A DNA stretch of 64,000 nucleotides from Steinernema hermaphroditum (lineage: Eukaryota; Nematoda; Chromadorea; Rhabditida; Steinernematidae), in assembly GCA_030435675.1 (NCBI GenBank), contig CM059622.1, positions 3,162,001 to 3,226,000 of the forward strand, in the 5' to 3' direction. Both the position numbers and the translations under genes were made by a program. Positions 21,568 through 34,600 of the stretch are shown piece after piece. The stretch's first letter is position 1, and each line of letters opens with the position of its first letter. Below the pieces are notes generated by a model, which was given only the letters and a program-made list of their open reading frames with translations, was not told the DNA's origin and searched no databases.

Positions 21568-24500
21568 CTGTACTGTGTTCTGATGTTTCAATGAACTATT
21601 CTATTCTTGGTTCGTTGTCTTCTCTCATTGCATACTTTTTGGTTCTGACTAGGGTTCTCGGGTTCACTAATGCGCGTATTTTGGAATGTCGAATGCCGTG
21701 GCAGTGAACTGGTCTACTTGAACTCATTGCGAACTTTTTTTATTTGTAATCAGTCGGGCTCGGTTCGACACCGGCCCGTCTCCCTGTTTTGTCAGGTGCC
21801 TGGAACCAACCGTTCTTATTGGGATTACAGAAATTAGCTTTCTGAATCCAGTCAATGTAAATTTCAATTTTCAAAAAGGATCAGCTATGAGCGCTGTAAG
21901 AGGAATCAATGTTTTGAGAAAAAATAAACATATATAAAACAATCTGAATCGATTTAAGTGTGTCAGGGAACATGTAAATGACGGCATCCTATCATCAAAA
22001 ACTCGAATTGCAACAGCTCCACTCACAAAACGCGACCGATCCACACGCCGACCAGACATCAACTCAAACAAACCCGTCTCATTTGCGCGACTGCAGGTTG
22101 GGTCCTGCACCGCTTTATACGTCGGTCGGCGGGTCGGTCGTCAAGTGGCCGGGGTACAAGTGTCGTTGCACTCCAAGTGAAGTGATTAGATCATTTGGGT
22201 TTAGAGAAGAAAAGCCGACGATCGCGATGCATCTGTTTGCCGCCGCGCCCCTCGAGGAGTTCCTCTTGCGTGCGCCGAGGTTTCGACCGAAAGACACAGC
22301 TTTGCCATCAGCTCTAGGGCGGACAAACAGAGTTCACAAACAGTTTGTGAACTCTTTGTGGACGCGGTGGCCAGCAAAAAGATGCCCTTTCGATTGCCGT
22401 TTCGTGTCGGCGCTGCTCAAAAAAGCTGTAATTGGGGCGCGCGATTTGCTGTTCGCGTAAACAAACCAATCTCACGCCGTTCTAAGGTGACTGAAAAGAG
22501 GGTTGAAAACATCGATGTTTAGAACAAAAACAAAGTTTTTCTCGGTCTTTGGCCATTTCTAAACAAACGGCCGATCCCTTCAAAACGTCGCTCAAAGGTA
22601 TCTCTTTGTGGAGATGAAAAAAGAACTAAAAAGGAAGAATCAAAAGCGGTCTAAAGTCAGATCTTAGCTCCGGACTGAATGCGGCGTTTTTGTCAGTGAC
22701 GATTCTCGACGCCACATTATCAAAAACCGCATTCAGACCAGAGCCGAGATGTTCAAGTACAACAAGTGACAAAGGGTCACTTCAAGCGAGCGAGGACCTT
22801 CTAGAGAACGCACCATGGATAGATGAGGAGAAGGTTGAAAACAAGAAAAGAGAATGCTGAGTATAATTGCTGTTGCTGTTCGGTTCCAGTCTTTGGCCGT
22901 TCTTCACATTAGTTACTCAAAAAGAAAACTTCGAAGGGTTCAAATATTGTGTATTGCTTTGTGGAACGGACTGGATGGAGAGCTATGCAAAGAATACACG
23001 ATCACGATCAGAAGCGGTCATAATTGGCTGAATAAATAGTAATTCGTGTATTGGCTTCTTGGAAAACTGCCAGAGTGACGGAATATTTGCACAATGAATA
23101 CTGCTTGGATTGGTTTCGAAAGGCTTTTTTTGGCCTTTTTTAATTCACTGATCTTAAGACTTACTTAGTCGCTTATGAACAAATACATGGTCTAACAGAG
23201 CTTCAAAAAAAAAGACGGACAGAGCATGTAGTGGTGAATGGTCACATATTACGTTTAATGGCTTTATTTGGGAGTGGTCAGTGCGCGATTGTGACATCTC
23301 ACGCCAGGGTCGTTAATCTTTGCGTTAGGGGAAAGCTAAAAATAGTCAGTGTCCGAAAAATGAAAATGTATGCGCGTGGGTGAAAAATTTGAGATTTTGA
23401 CTGCTCATCTGCTTCCATTTGAGAACCATCTTGGACTCTTCACAGAGTTGATAATAGTCGAAATCAGAGAAAATTTGGAGGATGATTCAAGTTTCAGTCC
23501 CTGAACTGGCTGTCCCAAAAAGGACCAAAGGACTTATTCTTAGTTTCACAGAGTCACCTTCTCATCCATAATCCGCAGAGAAAAACCTCAAAAAGTTCAC
23601 CATTCGATTGCAACACCTTGGCTTACTTTGCAGCCAGGGCGGTGCTTATCTGGCATACCTAGTCTTATGTCTTCTTGAGTTAATTGTAAACGTCGAAGTT
23701 AATAAAGAGTGGAAGCTCGTCATTTACCTTCTTTTAATTCATACAGGTTTTGATAAATGACTATCATGTCGATAGGTGCGCCGGCTCGCTGAGTCAGCAA
23801 GGTATGCGTATGACTAACGACAGTCTTAGCAGAAGATATCGAAAACAGAAAACGACCCGGTGAAATTTTCCAGTTGGAGTCGTCTACGACTGGGCTCCGT
23901 TAGCGCTCTGAACGGGACCCGTCTCCAATGTGCCAACACAATATTTCCATCTTTGGCGCATCCGATGAACTCAAGAGTGTCGACTTTAATTTATTTTGCG
24001 GATGAAAAACAAACAACTTCAGAAAGTACATAAAAATACTTACTATAGGTATCACTGAAATATCGCCAAAAATAACCGAATATTCGGCGAATTTGACTCT
24101 GGGCTTTTTGGAGAGTCCTCCATTCAGCTGCCGATATTACCTTACTTTAGGAAGCCAGGAATCATTGGTAGGGCTATAAATGGAATTGGCGATTTATCTT
24201 TCTAAGCTTTCTAATAAGGTTGCCAAGCTGACAAGTAGCTGATATTAATTGCGATTTCTTTCCTCATCGCATCTTGTGCCCTCAAGAGAATCGTTGGTCG
24301 TGCCAAAAGGGAGGTCATCGCCCGGCTGCACCCCTAATCTCCGAAAATAAATCAAAAGAAACATCGGACCAAACATGAAACACAAAACCGCGGCGCCAAG
24401 GCTTAAACGAACATCTCGAACCCATCGTTAGCCACCCGTGCACCCCTAATTGTCCTTGGCGCCGTGGGCGCGGCATCCGGCTGACGTCGGCTGATGCGAT

Positions 24501-26319
24501 TCTCAAATGATAAATCGTCACGAGAGATATGTAAAATGAAAATTTTCGGCAAGACGGGTAATTTTGGGGTCAAAAATCGCGTCCGAAAGTGCACGTCGGT
24601 GGGTGAGAGTGAAGTGGCTGTGAGTACTGTATCCCGCCGGGTCGATGACAAGAGGGGAGACGAGAGGTTGAGGAACCGGCGGTCGGATCGGTTACGCGAA
24701 AAAAATGTGTTTTAGATGTCGGAAGAGGGGCGCTGGGATGAGAGGCCGACGACGACTGTGAAACACGGAAAACACAAGCATAAATCTCGAGGAACGAGTT
24801 GCCGAGAAACGTTCGAAAACATATCGTCATGGAGGCGCAGCGTGGAACGTTTCTCTTGACGTCGTCTTCGACAGGATGTATCATATGTACGTGATTTGAG
24901 ATATTGAAACGGGTGCACTTGGACAATGGGCAATTCGACGTTTAGAAGATGGCGCGTGGCTATGACGCACGAAGAAGGTGTTTGCTGCTTTTGAGGAGAA
25001 GTCCGTTTTATTTTATCTTATATTATTTTCAACCCTTCTTGATTCAAAAGTTATGATAAAGAGAACCAGATCAGCAGACAAAGCTTAGACATTGGTGGAA
25101 ACCGCTCAACCTGGAGCCCACTCATGTAAGTGACTCCCCACACCTCTACAAGAGGGGTGCTAGTGGTTGGAATCCGAGATATCAGGGCCCCGAAGACGGG
25201 CTTCTTGGACAGTTCCAGTTGCGAAGTTCTATGGAGGACGGCTAAGCATAAGAGTTAAGCGTGCTGTGACAGGATCTTGACTCGGTTTGGACGGTAAAAC
25301 AATAAAGTTTCTACCTTCGTGAATTGATGCGACCACGAACTAATCGTGCCAGGACCTCGCTCGGATTTGCCACACCTTAGAATACATGCACTTACAAAGT
25401 GGATCGATTCCGAAATGCACTCGGGTTCTCCACGCGAAAATTACCCGTTTTCTTAACAACCCTCTTTCACATTTTTGCACTCCAATTGTAGTCTACGAAT
25501 ATGACCTGGTTCCAGTTGCAGACCTGGTATGAGATAGGTCCTCTTAAGAAGCGATGTGGCATGGAGGCACACGAACAATGGAGTTTATTCCAGAGAGTCA
25601 AGAATAAACAAAAATCTCAATGACACGCCTTGTATTGTCTAGACTGAGCCAAAGGGCATGTCTAAGTCTACCTTCCTCATTCTTCTTTTGGGGCTTATCG
25701 GTGAAAGTAAAAGTCGCTTCTGTTACAGCTATCCAAGAAGAACTAGTTGATATGGGAATTTTTCGCTAATTACGGTGTCGAGGGATGGATAGGCTTTCTA
25801 TGTTACAAACTAGACGATGTTTATATGATTACATCCAGTATGACTATTAGGAATAAGACTGATAACCGCTGAATCAATCCCTTATCTCGAACAAAGAGAT
25901 GATGGAGCCGGAGCCAGAGCTCGAATCTCTGCTCGAGCGGGAAAAAAAGAACAAATGGATTTTAGAAAGATTGCTTACGATGAAAGGTGTAAGAGAAGGG
26001 AAAATGACAGTGTACTCTTTTGACATGTTGTTGAACAAAAATCAAAAACAACAATCACGACTTGGGGACAAGTTTGTTGTACATACTCTTCGGAAAGGAG
26101 TGATTTATCGACCGTCTAGGACTACGCTGTTCTAGACAAGTTGGACTTAGCAGTCGAGTCGAAACATCGCCGAAAACAACAGTCGTTGATTTGTATTTAT
26201 GAGGACATTATCTGTACCTGTCATGGGAGAGAAATAGACTTGTCCCGCAATCCTGTCATTTCTGATTGAAGTCATAGGAAGACAGACTGTCTACGGAATT
26301 ACGCCTGCCTGGTGTTCCA

Positions 26320-26420
26320 GGTCTTCTATGAACCGGAGCGATCATTGCGCCAAGAGCGACCGCTCACTCAATTCTTTTCTGAGAGAGTAAACGGATGATC
26401 CAACCAATAGCTAGGGGACT
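26320..26420. repeat. Dispersed repeat with hairpin core, copy 1
   Basis: Contains CGATCATTGCGCCAA, then GCGACCGCTCACTCAA, TTCTTTTCTGAGAGAG. Related copies at 32605-32705 and 57075-57150 share the same order of blocks. The CTC.CTCA...TGAGAGAG core can fold into a hairpin. No target duplication found. Confidence 0.6.
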
Positions 26421-29400
26421 CGACGTCTTTCATAGGGAGATAAACCGTTTCAGGTTTCAGGGCTTGGAAGTTCCTAATTAGATTTATTTTTTGAAAATTT
26501 GAACCAATTTTTAGACGTATTTCATTAGTTTTGATTCGCAACAAAGTGACAAATTTTCGTAGATCAGTCTTAGAAACATTCAGAATAGAGTTAAAACTAA
26601 AAACTTTACCAGAGCGTATTCCTAGTATTCCTAGTATCATGATTCAAAAATCGGATCTAGGACCTAAAAGAGACTGGAACCCTTTTATTGTCTCCATACC
26701 CCCTAGACCTCCATTGTCTTGTCCCCGAAACAAAGAGACGTCGACGTCAAACTCACCCGTCGCCACAACTTCTTGATACCCATCGTCGCTTCACTGCTTT
26801 CGCCGTCGTCGGATCAATGGCGGCCGATGACTTTTCCCGATGTTGCCGTGAGACCTTTTGAGAGAAAGAGATGTCAGAGGTGTCGGTGCGCGGAGAACTC
26901 GGCTCGGATTACAAAAGGCGTTCAAAGGGCGGACGTCAGAGAGGGACGAAAAAACGGATCCGGATACTGGGAACACGTTGCGCGTTAAGTGGGTGCGAAT
27001 ATTACGAGACCGAAAGGATGGGATGTTTGATCATTTTCTGCAGAAAAAGGTACACAGGAACACAGGACCTTAAAATCCAAGGACCCAAAGGGGCCTAGTA
27101 CTTAGGTACTTCATAGAGAATTGGGGAACGAACGATGGCCACTGACCACAAAACGAATCAAATTTCCAAAACCTAATTGCACTTGTATCGTAACTATGCA
27201 GACCTAATCGAGCCGCGTTCCACAGAAAAGCATCAAGTGGCGGTGCCTTTCTCGAAAACAAGCGGAAATACAATTGCAGCCAGATAATTGAAAGTGGATA
27301 ATTTGATTCCACACCGCAGTTCTGCGAAAATAATAATACGACAAATGAGTGATTTGTGTAAATGCCACCAACTCTGAAGGCCGAAGGGCGCCAGCAGGGA
27401 AGTTCGAACTTGATTAAATGACTTTGACAAATTGAATAATTGACCAGGAACTTCCGACAACTGACAGATGCATGTGCAGCTCTAAAGGTTTTTTGGCTTT
27501 CTGGTCGTAGAAAGAAGGATATCTCAAGAAAATTGGAAGACCGACAAGCCACAGAAGCCCTTGCACCTCCAAGGGGATTAGTGTCTTATCCTGGGTGGAT
27601 GCATATATGTATGCACACTCAGGGCCTAGTTAGAAATTGTGTCGATGTCATGTGTTAAGAGGTCAATACGTGGATGGAGTGGACATGGATATGGGCATCT
27701 CCGAGTAGTATATGTATAGTGTCCATGAGCTATTCAGGGCCATCCATGGGCGAAAATGAAGCAAATTTCCATGGATCTAAGATCTCTTCCATCTTTTGTT
27801 TATACCGCCCATCCATGTGCATATCCATGTTTATACCTACCTCAGTCATATACATAAGGCAAACTTTTGTCGAAATCTACATCAGGTGGTGTTAATACAT
27901 GCCTAAAAAGGGGATTGACAAATTCTACGCCTAGAGACAAACCTAAAAATTTCCCTTCTCTTTTTTTGGAAACTCTGTCAAGTTCAGGCGATCAGATCGG
28001 AGCCCAAAAAATTAGCTAAATCTTTGATTAATTCTAGCCATGTTGAATCTTAACAGGGACAAGGTAGATCGAGACAGTCTTTGATGCCTACTAGACTCAC
28101 ATCATCATGGCAAGACATCACTTACCAAGCTCTTGAACAGAAAGCGGTCGTTTCGATCAGAAATGACGACTTATTTTCTTTTTATATTTCTCGAATAATT
28201 TCACTACAAATAATTCATTGGATTACGGTAGTCTAGTGTGACATGCATGCCGATTTTTGATCGAATTCTTCAAAAACCACAATGGAAAATATGAAAAAAA
28301 TATACCAGATGGCCCGATTTACCCATCGAAAGCACCAAAAATAAGTGACCAAGGCATGACAGAGTGCATCCCCACTCTGTAGTTTGACTTTCAAAGCGCT
28401 AAATATGGAAGGGATTAAAGGTTGACGGCTATTTCTGGATGTCCTTCGAGGCAAAACAGCCTCGTTCCAACAGAGTTTTGACAACACTCTTAGAGGAATT
28501 AGTGGCGATTAACACAGAGCGCCGATGGATGCGGTGGCCCAGGAGAAATGAATTAGAGATTACTTGGAAGGTCCAAAGACATTTAGCTAAAAAGCTTCCT
28601 GTTTTTTTCTCTTTCTGGGGGGCCAATTTGTAAACACACGGACTCGATCTTCGGTTTGGAGACGGCGGCGCAAAAATAGCGCTTTTCGGAGTGCGAAGTG
28701 TAATTAATGGAATATGCGACTGCGAGGAATGTGGCCGCGCAGAAACCCGAAAACAACTGGCCATGAGCGCAAGTTTTAGGATACTTTTATGGAATTCTTT
28801 TTTGTTCAGCGAATCTTGATTTTCGGTATATTTTGGTAGAAGCCTACAGCCTAGGCTTCTTCAGCCATGTGATCGAATCCCAATGGGATCTGTTTTTCTC
28901 AGGATCTATTGTACATGTACCCTACTAGATAACGTTCCGACAAAATAGGACATTATTAAGGATGAAGGATAAATTGTTTTCAATGGAAAGGGTTCTCCTG
29001 GGGAAGTGTAGAAAAAAAAACCAAAGAATCATTTAGGGAATCCAAAGTCTCACTTGAACTGGTGATCAGAAACATCCAATCCTCTAAGCACGAGCCTTAA
29101 AGCGGAGACATGACTTTATGTTACGACTAGGATGCCTTCCTTAGGAAAGGTGTCCGCAACAGTTCCTGTGAGACGTGAAGCTTCAAGATGTGCTGGAAGA
29201 AAGCCACGCATTCACATGGTCATAGGTTCCAACTTAAGGAGCATGCCCAGAGAATTTAAGTTAAACATTTTAGGTTGTGGTTATTCGGTTTAGGCAGTTG
29301 TTTCCTAGGGGAGTTTGATTTGGTTCAACTTGATTTGGACTCTAAAAATATGTTGTTTGAAGTCACGTATTAGTACCAGAGATACCAAATGAGGACTCGA

Positions 29401-30699
29401 GATTCGGACCCGATGGTTTTTAGGGAATCAAGTCCGGACTCGAACTTGTTTGGATTTCGGACTCTATCCGCATCACTGGTTTGTGCCTTTATCACTTACT
29501 TGACACTGAGATAAGAAACAATAACAAAAATACAACTTTAACCCGAACTGAAATTTAATTCCGAGCATGAGACATCCGATCCACACGAGGCATCAAGGAA
29601 GTAAGCTGTCAGCGAGGAACCACAGAGAGTCTATCCTCCAATCGCCAAAGTGGGAGTGTCGCCGCCATCGAGTGAATCCGAAATTAGGCGGAGTCCACAT
29701 GAAAGGGTAATAAAACCAAGAAGAACAAAGGGTCTCAAAGTGGCCAGACGTCTAGCCTCTGCTGAATATCAAACAGGCTACTCTAAAACCAAAGGTCAAA
29801 GGCCGGCACAGCAACTCTTCGGTAACTCTATCTTTCAAACAAAAACTGAACAACGTGCGTTTTTGTCGGTATCGAGTATCATTTTCATCCTCAGTGGTCC
29901 GATCCACTTGACGTCATATCCTTTTGCAAATCAAACACTGTTTGCATAGAGGAAGAAGAGCGGCGCCAAGTCAATAAAAGTCCCGTTTAATAATTTATGG
30001 TTTGTGTTCTGATGACAGTGGATGCCTAGGAACGGCATGATGTGTGGATTTCGAAAGTTGACACTATGGGTGGGGATCCAAAGGGGGGCTGTCAAAGGTT
30101 GTATGCGTAGCTATTGGACTAGTCCAGGGCCGAACGACGGGCCTTAGTGAGCGTATAAACATGTGAAGTTAGACATGTGTGGCGCGATTAGCTCCAATAC
30201 TTTCTATTCTCGCTATGATCTCCACGCTCATTGTAGGCATAAACATTATTAATTGTGGGCAAACTGGAAAGCACTTTTATCGAAAGGCGATTTAAAAAAG
30301 AGTGAAAACGATCGATCACAAAATGCTTTAAATGAGACAGACATGCATTGTCCCCAGTCGGCCAACAGAGGTCTGCAGACTAAGATGAATCCTCAAAGAA
30401 CCCCCGTGATCGATAATTATTGTGAAATATTAAAAAAAATACGGAAACAGCTTAAAAACTAAATATTCAGTGTGTCCTGGCGAAGTAGTGAGACCAAAAT
30501 CAATGTTAATTGGCTTATTTTACTTTGGGTGGCTAATAAAAGAAAAGGGACCCGGACATTGATACTTCTGAATGTTTCTATGCCATTCGGGTATTCACAA
30601 ACATTCTTTGTTGTTTTGTTCATGCTTTGACCTTTGCATAACTCTCATCGTCGAAGTAGGATTTTACGGGGAAGCGCGAACGCTGTCCCCTGAGGCAAA

Positions 30700-30961
30700 A
30701 ATTTAGCTGTTGGCCAACTCCAACTCGGAGCTGCCACACAGGTCAGCCGGGAACGAAAGTGCAATGTTCCAGCCTCGCTATGGGTTCCCCGCCTTCTTGA
30801 TCACGGGGAGATCCCAGCCAGGTAAGTTTATGAACCGACCATCGCCGACCTTTCCTCTCGTGCAGCACCGTCTTGTTGCATCGGTGCGGCTTGTCTGTGC
30901 CAGAGAACGCAGAGAAAGATTCACGCTACTTTCCTAGCTGGCACACCCAGGCTTGACTGAT
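30700..30961 (+). CDS. Possible 3' exons of a small peptide gene
   Basis: An acceptor-like TTTAG at 30705 opens a frame that includes MFQPRYGFPAFLITGR, reaches a GTAAGT donor (30821), and after a 44-nt intron (GTAAG...GTGCAG) resumes in phase with PSCCIGAACLCQR and stops at about 30961. Introns of this size are typical here, and G+C content is higher than in the surrounding DNA. The CC-x4-C-x-C pattern and a lone RYG recall peptide precursors, but there is no dibasic site after RYG and no signal-peptide exon was found. Low confidence. Confidence 0.25.
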
Positions 30962-31607
30962 TCATATGAAATTCAGATTGGTGAAACTTAGCGCACGATC
31001 AAGCTTTAAACTCATAAAGCGGTTTTCTATAAATTTCGAATTTTTCATTATTAGCAGGTCCGGAAGATAACTTTATGGGAACTGAACAATAGACATCGAG
31101 AACAATCCACGTAAACAAAGAGCCGACATGGCCATAAAATTGACTAAACCATCAGATTGCATTCCCTAAGTCGTTTGCCATAGGAATTCAGTAAGATCGA
31201 TTTGACTTAAGATTTGTAGAAGACCAATTTCATAATGATCGAAATGCACCAAAAGAAATGAGAACTTTTAGTGCTTATGTATAAACAGCTCTAAAGCTCT
31301 AAGTGCCCAACAGAAAGTTCGTTTGCTCTAAGAGCCCCTTTAACTGTTTCAATGGGTCTAAATTGCACCATTTTCCACAGATTCCCGACCTCTTTGTTCT
31401 CACATCCTCTGATTTATTTGATCAGTAAGCGATACCGAAGAGATCGCAATCAGTGTTCTGTAGAGAACGTCGCCGTCGACCTCTGTTTTTGTTCGAACAA
31501 CCGGCGCGACCGAGAGAAACTTAAGTAAACAGCGGCGCTTAAGTGCTCCGCCGTCTTTTCCTCTTCATCCCCTCGTAGCGGTGACGCAAAAACATTGAAA
31601 GACTCAC

Positions 31608-34600
31608 CCCTGGCAGGTTGAACCTGAGCACCTTCTCCGGCTTCGGCTCCTCGGCCTCTGGCCTCTGGTCCATCGGCGCTTCTTCTCGCGGACTCTCCGG
31701 CGTCTCTTCGATGTGTTTCATCACGATGGGTCCGTCTTCGCTGGTGGATGCCGTGGGTTCAGGTTCGGCCGGAACTTCGTCGATGGAGTCTCTTCCGTTC
31801 GGGAAGGCGGGTGGACTCTGAGGCGGACTCTGAGGGCTGGGGAAGTTGAAGGAGGTGACCGCGGCGCTGGTCACTGGCAGGTCTCCGTCGATGTAGTCGG
31901 TGATGACGTGTTGCGATCGGATCGAGGCTCGCCGCTGCTGAAAGAATGAAGGATTACTGTATGGATGGGAGTGCATGTTATGAAGAAAAGTGAAAAGTCT
32001 CGAGGCTCCAAAATACGAAAATACTTTTTTCTTTGTTTTTTGTTTTTAAAAGTTTGTCTGAGCCAGGTCTATCTGTCATCTCGTTCTACGTATCATCGGA
32101 GTGCATCAACATTGTCCAATTTGCTCTTTTCATTTGCCACGTACTCACACAATCTTCCAGCAGTTGCTCTTAGAACTGGTCAGCGGTTTGATTAACACCA
32201 CCTAAGATAGATACAATGCATTCTATGCTGATATCTAGACAAGAAACGAACTGACTTAAATGACCAAAGAATGAAAAATGGACTTAAAATGGACAGACAG
32301 TCACAGGGCTATCGTTTTGGGTTTAAAGGACGGCGAGCTGGTTAGAACTTTTAGAGCTTTCGAAGGATGGAAAAAAATAAAATGGAAAAAACATCGTTTA
32401 ATCCATGCAAATTGTTCCGTTCCTTGTCCGGACCAGCATCTGTTGGCATTGGGAACTTTTTATGACGTATTTTTTTACTCGAAGTAATAGCCGAAGAATC
32501 AAAAGGCCTAAAATGGAACTTATGACAGGTTTAGTTCAGCTTCAGTTTTATCTCAACAGCTCCTTGACCAAGTGGATTCCTCGAACAAGGATGCCTTGTG
32601 GGAGCCAGGGCGATCATTGCGCCAACAACCACGGCCGAGAACGACCGCTCTCTTAACTCATTTTTGAGAGAGCGAGTGGACGGCCGGACCGATGGCTGGG
32701 AACACAAACGAAAAACCGTAAAACTTGCATTTAAATAAAAGAGTGCCATCCGATTGGTTTGTCAGATCGATATTGCGTGAAAAGATCGTTAGCAATCGTA
32801 CTTGACTATCGTTATCATCGCACAATTAGCTCCCATAATGCCTGTAACACCAAGGAGCCGTAGTTACATCTATTTGGCCAAGGAGCCAAGCTTTCAATAC
32901 AATTCAATCAAATAAGTAAACCATTAAAAGATATTTACTCGGACGTCCGGATCAGAGCTGTGCAATACCGTACCAGATATGTGGCCATTTTAGTTCTTTT
33001 CTCATTTCCGACAGTATACGAGGTCTAGTATGAGTATCAAATGAGAAATATTAGGTAGTAAAATTTTTTACGTTTTTAATTATTTTATTGAATTGTATGA
33101 AACCCTAAAGAATGCTGATTGCAAAAGCAGAAATCGACTGGATGGTGGTCAACCAGCTGCAGCCAGTCAGTGAATCCGGCTCGGTGAAATTGAGCAGCTC
33201 CAGCCTAGCCCGATCAGATTGATTTCTTTTCGAATATTTAATTATTGGCCAAAGAATGAAAGGGCTTAAATAGTCTGAATAGTCTTAAGTAGTCTGCGAT
33301 ACTCTATCTCACTCATGTAGCTTCCGATTTTCCCGTTTATTCTATCAATAGTCACAACAGTCGATGCGTGTGGTATTCGATACTAAATTTTGTAAATGAA
33401 AATCGCTTTCGTGGCATAACAGATCGAAAGAATTACCGCAATTCCCGAAATTCTCGCGGAGATGTTCAAGGTCTGTTGACATAAATCCGAAATCATGATT
33501 TGTACAGGATCTGTAAGGTAGAGTGCCTTTTCACAAGGATCCTCGAACGCAACTCGACCGCAAACATTTAACATTTATTCAACTACCAAATTTTGGTGTT
33601 CTCCAAAAGCGAAACGGAGCCTCTCAACACGGAACACCACATAAATAACCCTGAAAACGCGCGCGCAACTTCCAGACGCACATAAATAAGCGATGATGAA
33701 GTGCCGTTTTGCAGAAAGCGGTCCAAAGCACAAGAATCGGAAGAGTGGCGCGGAAAAACGCGGAAGAACCCGGAGCGCAAAGTGTCAAAGTTCAAGAAGT
33801 GGCGCGTTTACCCAACCTCTTCTCTCTTCAGAACTTGGGCCAACAACATGGACAAGGACTGTTTGTGTCCTCCTTAAGATCACAGCGGAGCCAACTTTTG
33901 CGAAATAACAGGGGCGATTAGACGAAAGGAAGGGGTTATATAGCGGCATGGTCGCCAAACACTTCGAATTCAGCTGATCGAAATGCCCTCCCGATGCACG
34001 GTGGCTGATTGATCGGCGGAAGCACAAAAGAGGTCGACAGCCGCGTGCACTCCGCGGACTCTTGGAGGTCGATGACGCAGACGACGATGATTGATCTCGG
34101 TATTAATAGGCCGATCGCTTGTTTGTTAGTTTAGTTGGACAGTTTTTCATTTGATAGTCATGACAAAAAAGGAATGTGCGGTGGAATGAGATTTGACTCA
34201 ATGAGATATTGCTTTTGCATGGAGTCCAGTATAGGACACCATGTAGTCATTTTGGCGTCTTTCTGCTAGACAAACATTGCAAACAGTCAGAGTCATTTTG
34301 CCAAACGGACCTGTGTGAAATCGGTCGATTTATCATTATTTATCACCACTTTACAGTGATTCTTACTGCAAAAATGGCTGTCGTTGTCTTTAAGGTCTGT
34401 CTGGCAGACAGAGTCCGAAGTGACTTTCAGTATTGGGTTGGAATCTTTTTCGATATCCCGTGTTTTCGGTGGTCTGCGAATGAGCGAAAATAGGTGGTAG
34501 TCAGGTTGAGAGCTCCGGAATCCGAGAGCGGACAAAACTTGGTCGTCTAGACCAGGGCTGTCCAAGTCTCGAGGGTTTTTTTTGGTCTCGAGAATCCTCG

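Larger units (their letters stand above)
21568..31607. other. 10-kb gene-poor region
   Basis: No confident gene. It contains scattered repeats, one copy of a dispersed hairpin-bearing repeat (26320-26420), inverted GGATAT/ATATCC-type sequence at about 27670-27840, and a possible small element near 29375-29475. A possible two-exon terminal piece lies at about 30700-30960 (+). The many short open frames have no recognisable domains. Confidence 0.45.

Noticed and set aside
21740..21800. Possible tRNA T-arm (GGTTCGAC context)
   Set aside because: No acceptor stem, D-arm or anticodon arm could be folded around it. No tRNA was found elsewhere either.
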